From: Thermoprotei archaeon
Lineage (GTDB): Archaea; Thermoproteota; Thermoprotei_A; Sulfolobales; Ignisphaeraceae
Direction: 5' to 3'
Assembly: GCA_003661905.1 (NCBI GenBank)
Contig: QMXA01000096.1
Coordinates: 1-5,348, forward strand
DNA length: 5,348 bases
Shown in pieces: positions 5,066 to 5,348 of the stretch (the first letter of the stretch is position 1; each line of letters starts with the position of its first letter). The translations under genes were made by a program, and so were the position numbers. The notes beneath the pieces are model-generated. The model saw only the letters and a program-made list of their open reading frames with translations. It made no database searches and was not told the origin of the DNA.

Positions 5066-5348
5066 CTCAACGATGATCGCACTATGATTACTAATTAATT
5101 TGCGAAGTTCATAAATCTATGCTTAGCAGAGTTATAATTACATGCTTCTTAATCAACTTCAAGAAATATAGTTATAAATACATAACATAGCTATGCAGTG
5201 TGTTGATCATTTCGTAAATATGAAGATTCAATTACTTCCTTCACAATTGTGGAGTTATATAGATTAGTCTCTCCTAACTCCATTTCATCTAATGCTTACT
5301 ATCATGTGTATTCATTCAATAACCTATTCAATTACATTGAGTTATGAG
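5066..5348. other. AT-rich intergenic stretch with no supported gene
   Basis: No reading frame of convincing length or with a good ribosome-binding site is present on either strand. It holds a BRE/TATA-like stretch on the plus strand (5162-5179), a 10-bp perfect palindrome CATAGCTATG (5186-5195), a TGCT-T-AGCA dyad (5120-5128), and a 34-codon stop-free stretch on the minus strand (ATG at 5283, stop at 5191-5193) that I do not recognise. It may be the upstream region of a gene starting beyond the right edge. Confidence 0.6.
5162..5179 (+). promoter_or_regulatory. Weak candidate rightward promoter
   Basis: AGAAATA followed by GTTATAAAT resembles BRE plus TATA. A start would fall near 5200, just past the CATAGCTATG palindrome. 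No gene is visible behind it inside the window, so it is kept only as a possibility. Confidence 0.2.

Noticed and set aside
5193..5267. Plus-strand 24-codon frame starting ATG at 5193
   Set aside because: Short, without a ribosome-binding site, and with a peptide I do not recognise; a weak TATA-like motif upstream is not enough.
5226..5335. Direct repeat ATTCAATTAC at 5226-5235 and 5326-5335, 100 bp apart
   Set aside because: Ten AT-rich bases can recur by chance; no further copies or conserved flanks that would suggest a CRISPR, an attachment site or an insertion sequence.
5344..5348. ATG at the right edge that might start a rightward gene
   Set aside because: Only two bases follow it and there is no clear ribosome-binding site, so no call can be supported.
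1..5348. Novel defence system, mobile element, CRISPR array or structured RNA
   Set aside because: Every long gene belongs to a known transporter or SDR family, junctions are orderly, and I saw no spaced repeats, terminal inverted repeats, tRNA or rRNA sequence.

Overview
This window looks like a piece of a hyperthermophilic crenarchaeal (Thermoproteota) chromosome. The DNA is AT-rich and favours ATA (Ile) and AGA/AGG (Arg) codons. Ribosome-binding sites are of the GAGGTG/GGTGAT type. Promoter candidates are archaeal BRE/TATA-like elements giving very short leaders. The exported binding protein starts with a class III (pilin-like) signal sequence followed by a Thr-Thr-Pro stalk, a layout known from crenarchaeal solute-binding proteins. 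I cannot name the genus from sequence alone.

Layout: positions 1-2719 (minus strand) hold a tightly packed ABC transporter operon of the branched-chain/hydrophobic amino acid (Liv/HAAT) family, in transcription order livH (permease), livM (permease), livG (ATPase), livF (ATPase, cut by the left edge). Junctions are a 4-nt gap or one-base TAATG overlaps. Positions 2720-2879 form a divergent regulatory region with a TATA-like element in each direction and two imperfect dyads. Positions 2880-4250 (plus strand) encode the matching substrate-binding protein, best started at a TTG codon behind a strong Shine-Dalgarno site. A 12-bp AT-rich gap with T-runs on both strands separates it from a convergent short-chain dehydrogenase/reductase gene (4263-5015, minus), which has its own promoter region containing a perfect 15-bp palindrome. 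Positions 5066-5348 hold no convincing gene.

How it works together: the binding protein is probably tethered to the outer face of the membrane through its N-terminal hydrophobic segment and Thr/Pro stalk. It would deliver a ligand to the LivH/LivM channel, powered by LivG/LivF. Its separate promoter would allow it to be made in excess over the permease. The neighbouring NAD-type dehydrogenase may act on a related carbon compound, but this rests on position only. The true ligand (branched-chain amino acid, other amino acid, amide or organic acid) cannot be told from the sequence.

Nothing here clearly amounts to a new system. The points most worth a second look are the binding-protein N-terminus and start codon, the synonymous-codon-shuffled Thr-Thr-Pro repeat, the degenerate ABC signature of LivG, and the palindromes in the two promoter regions.
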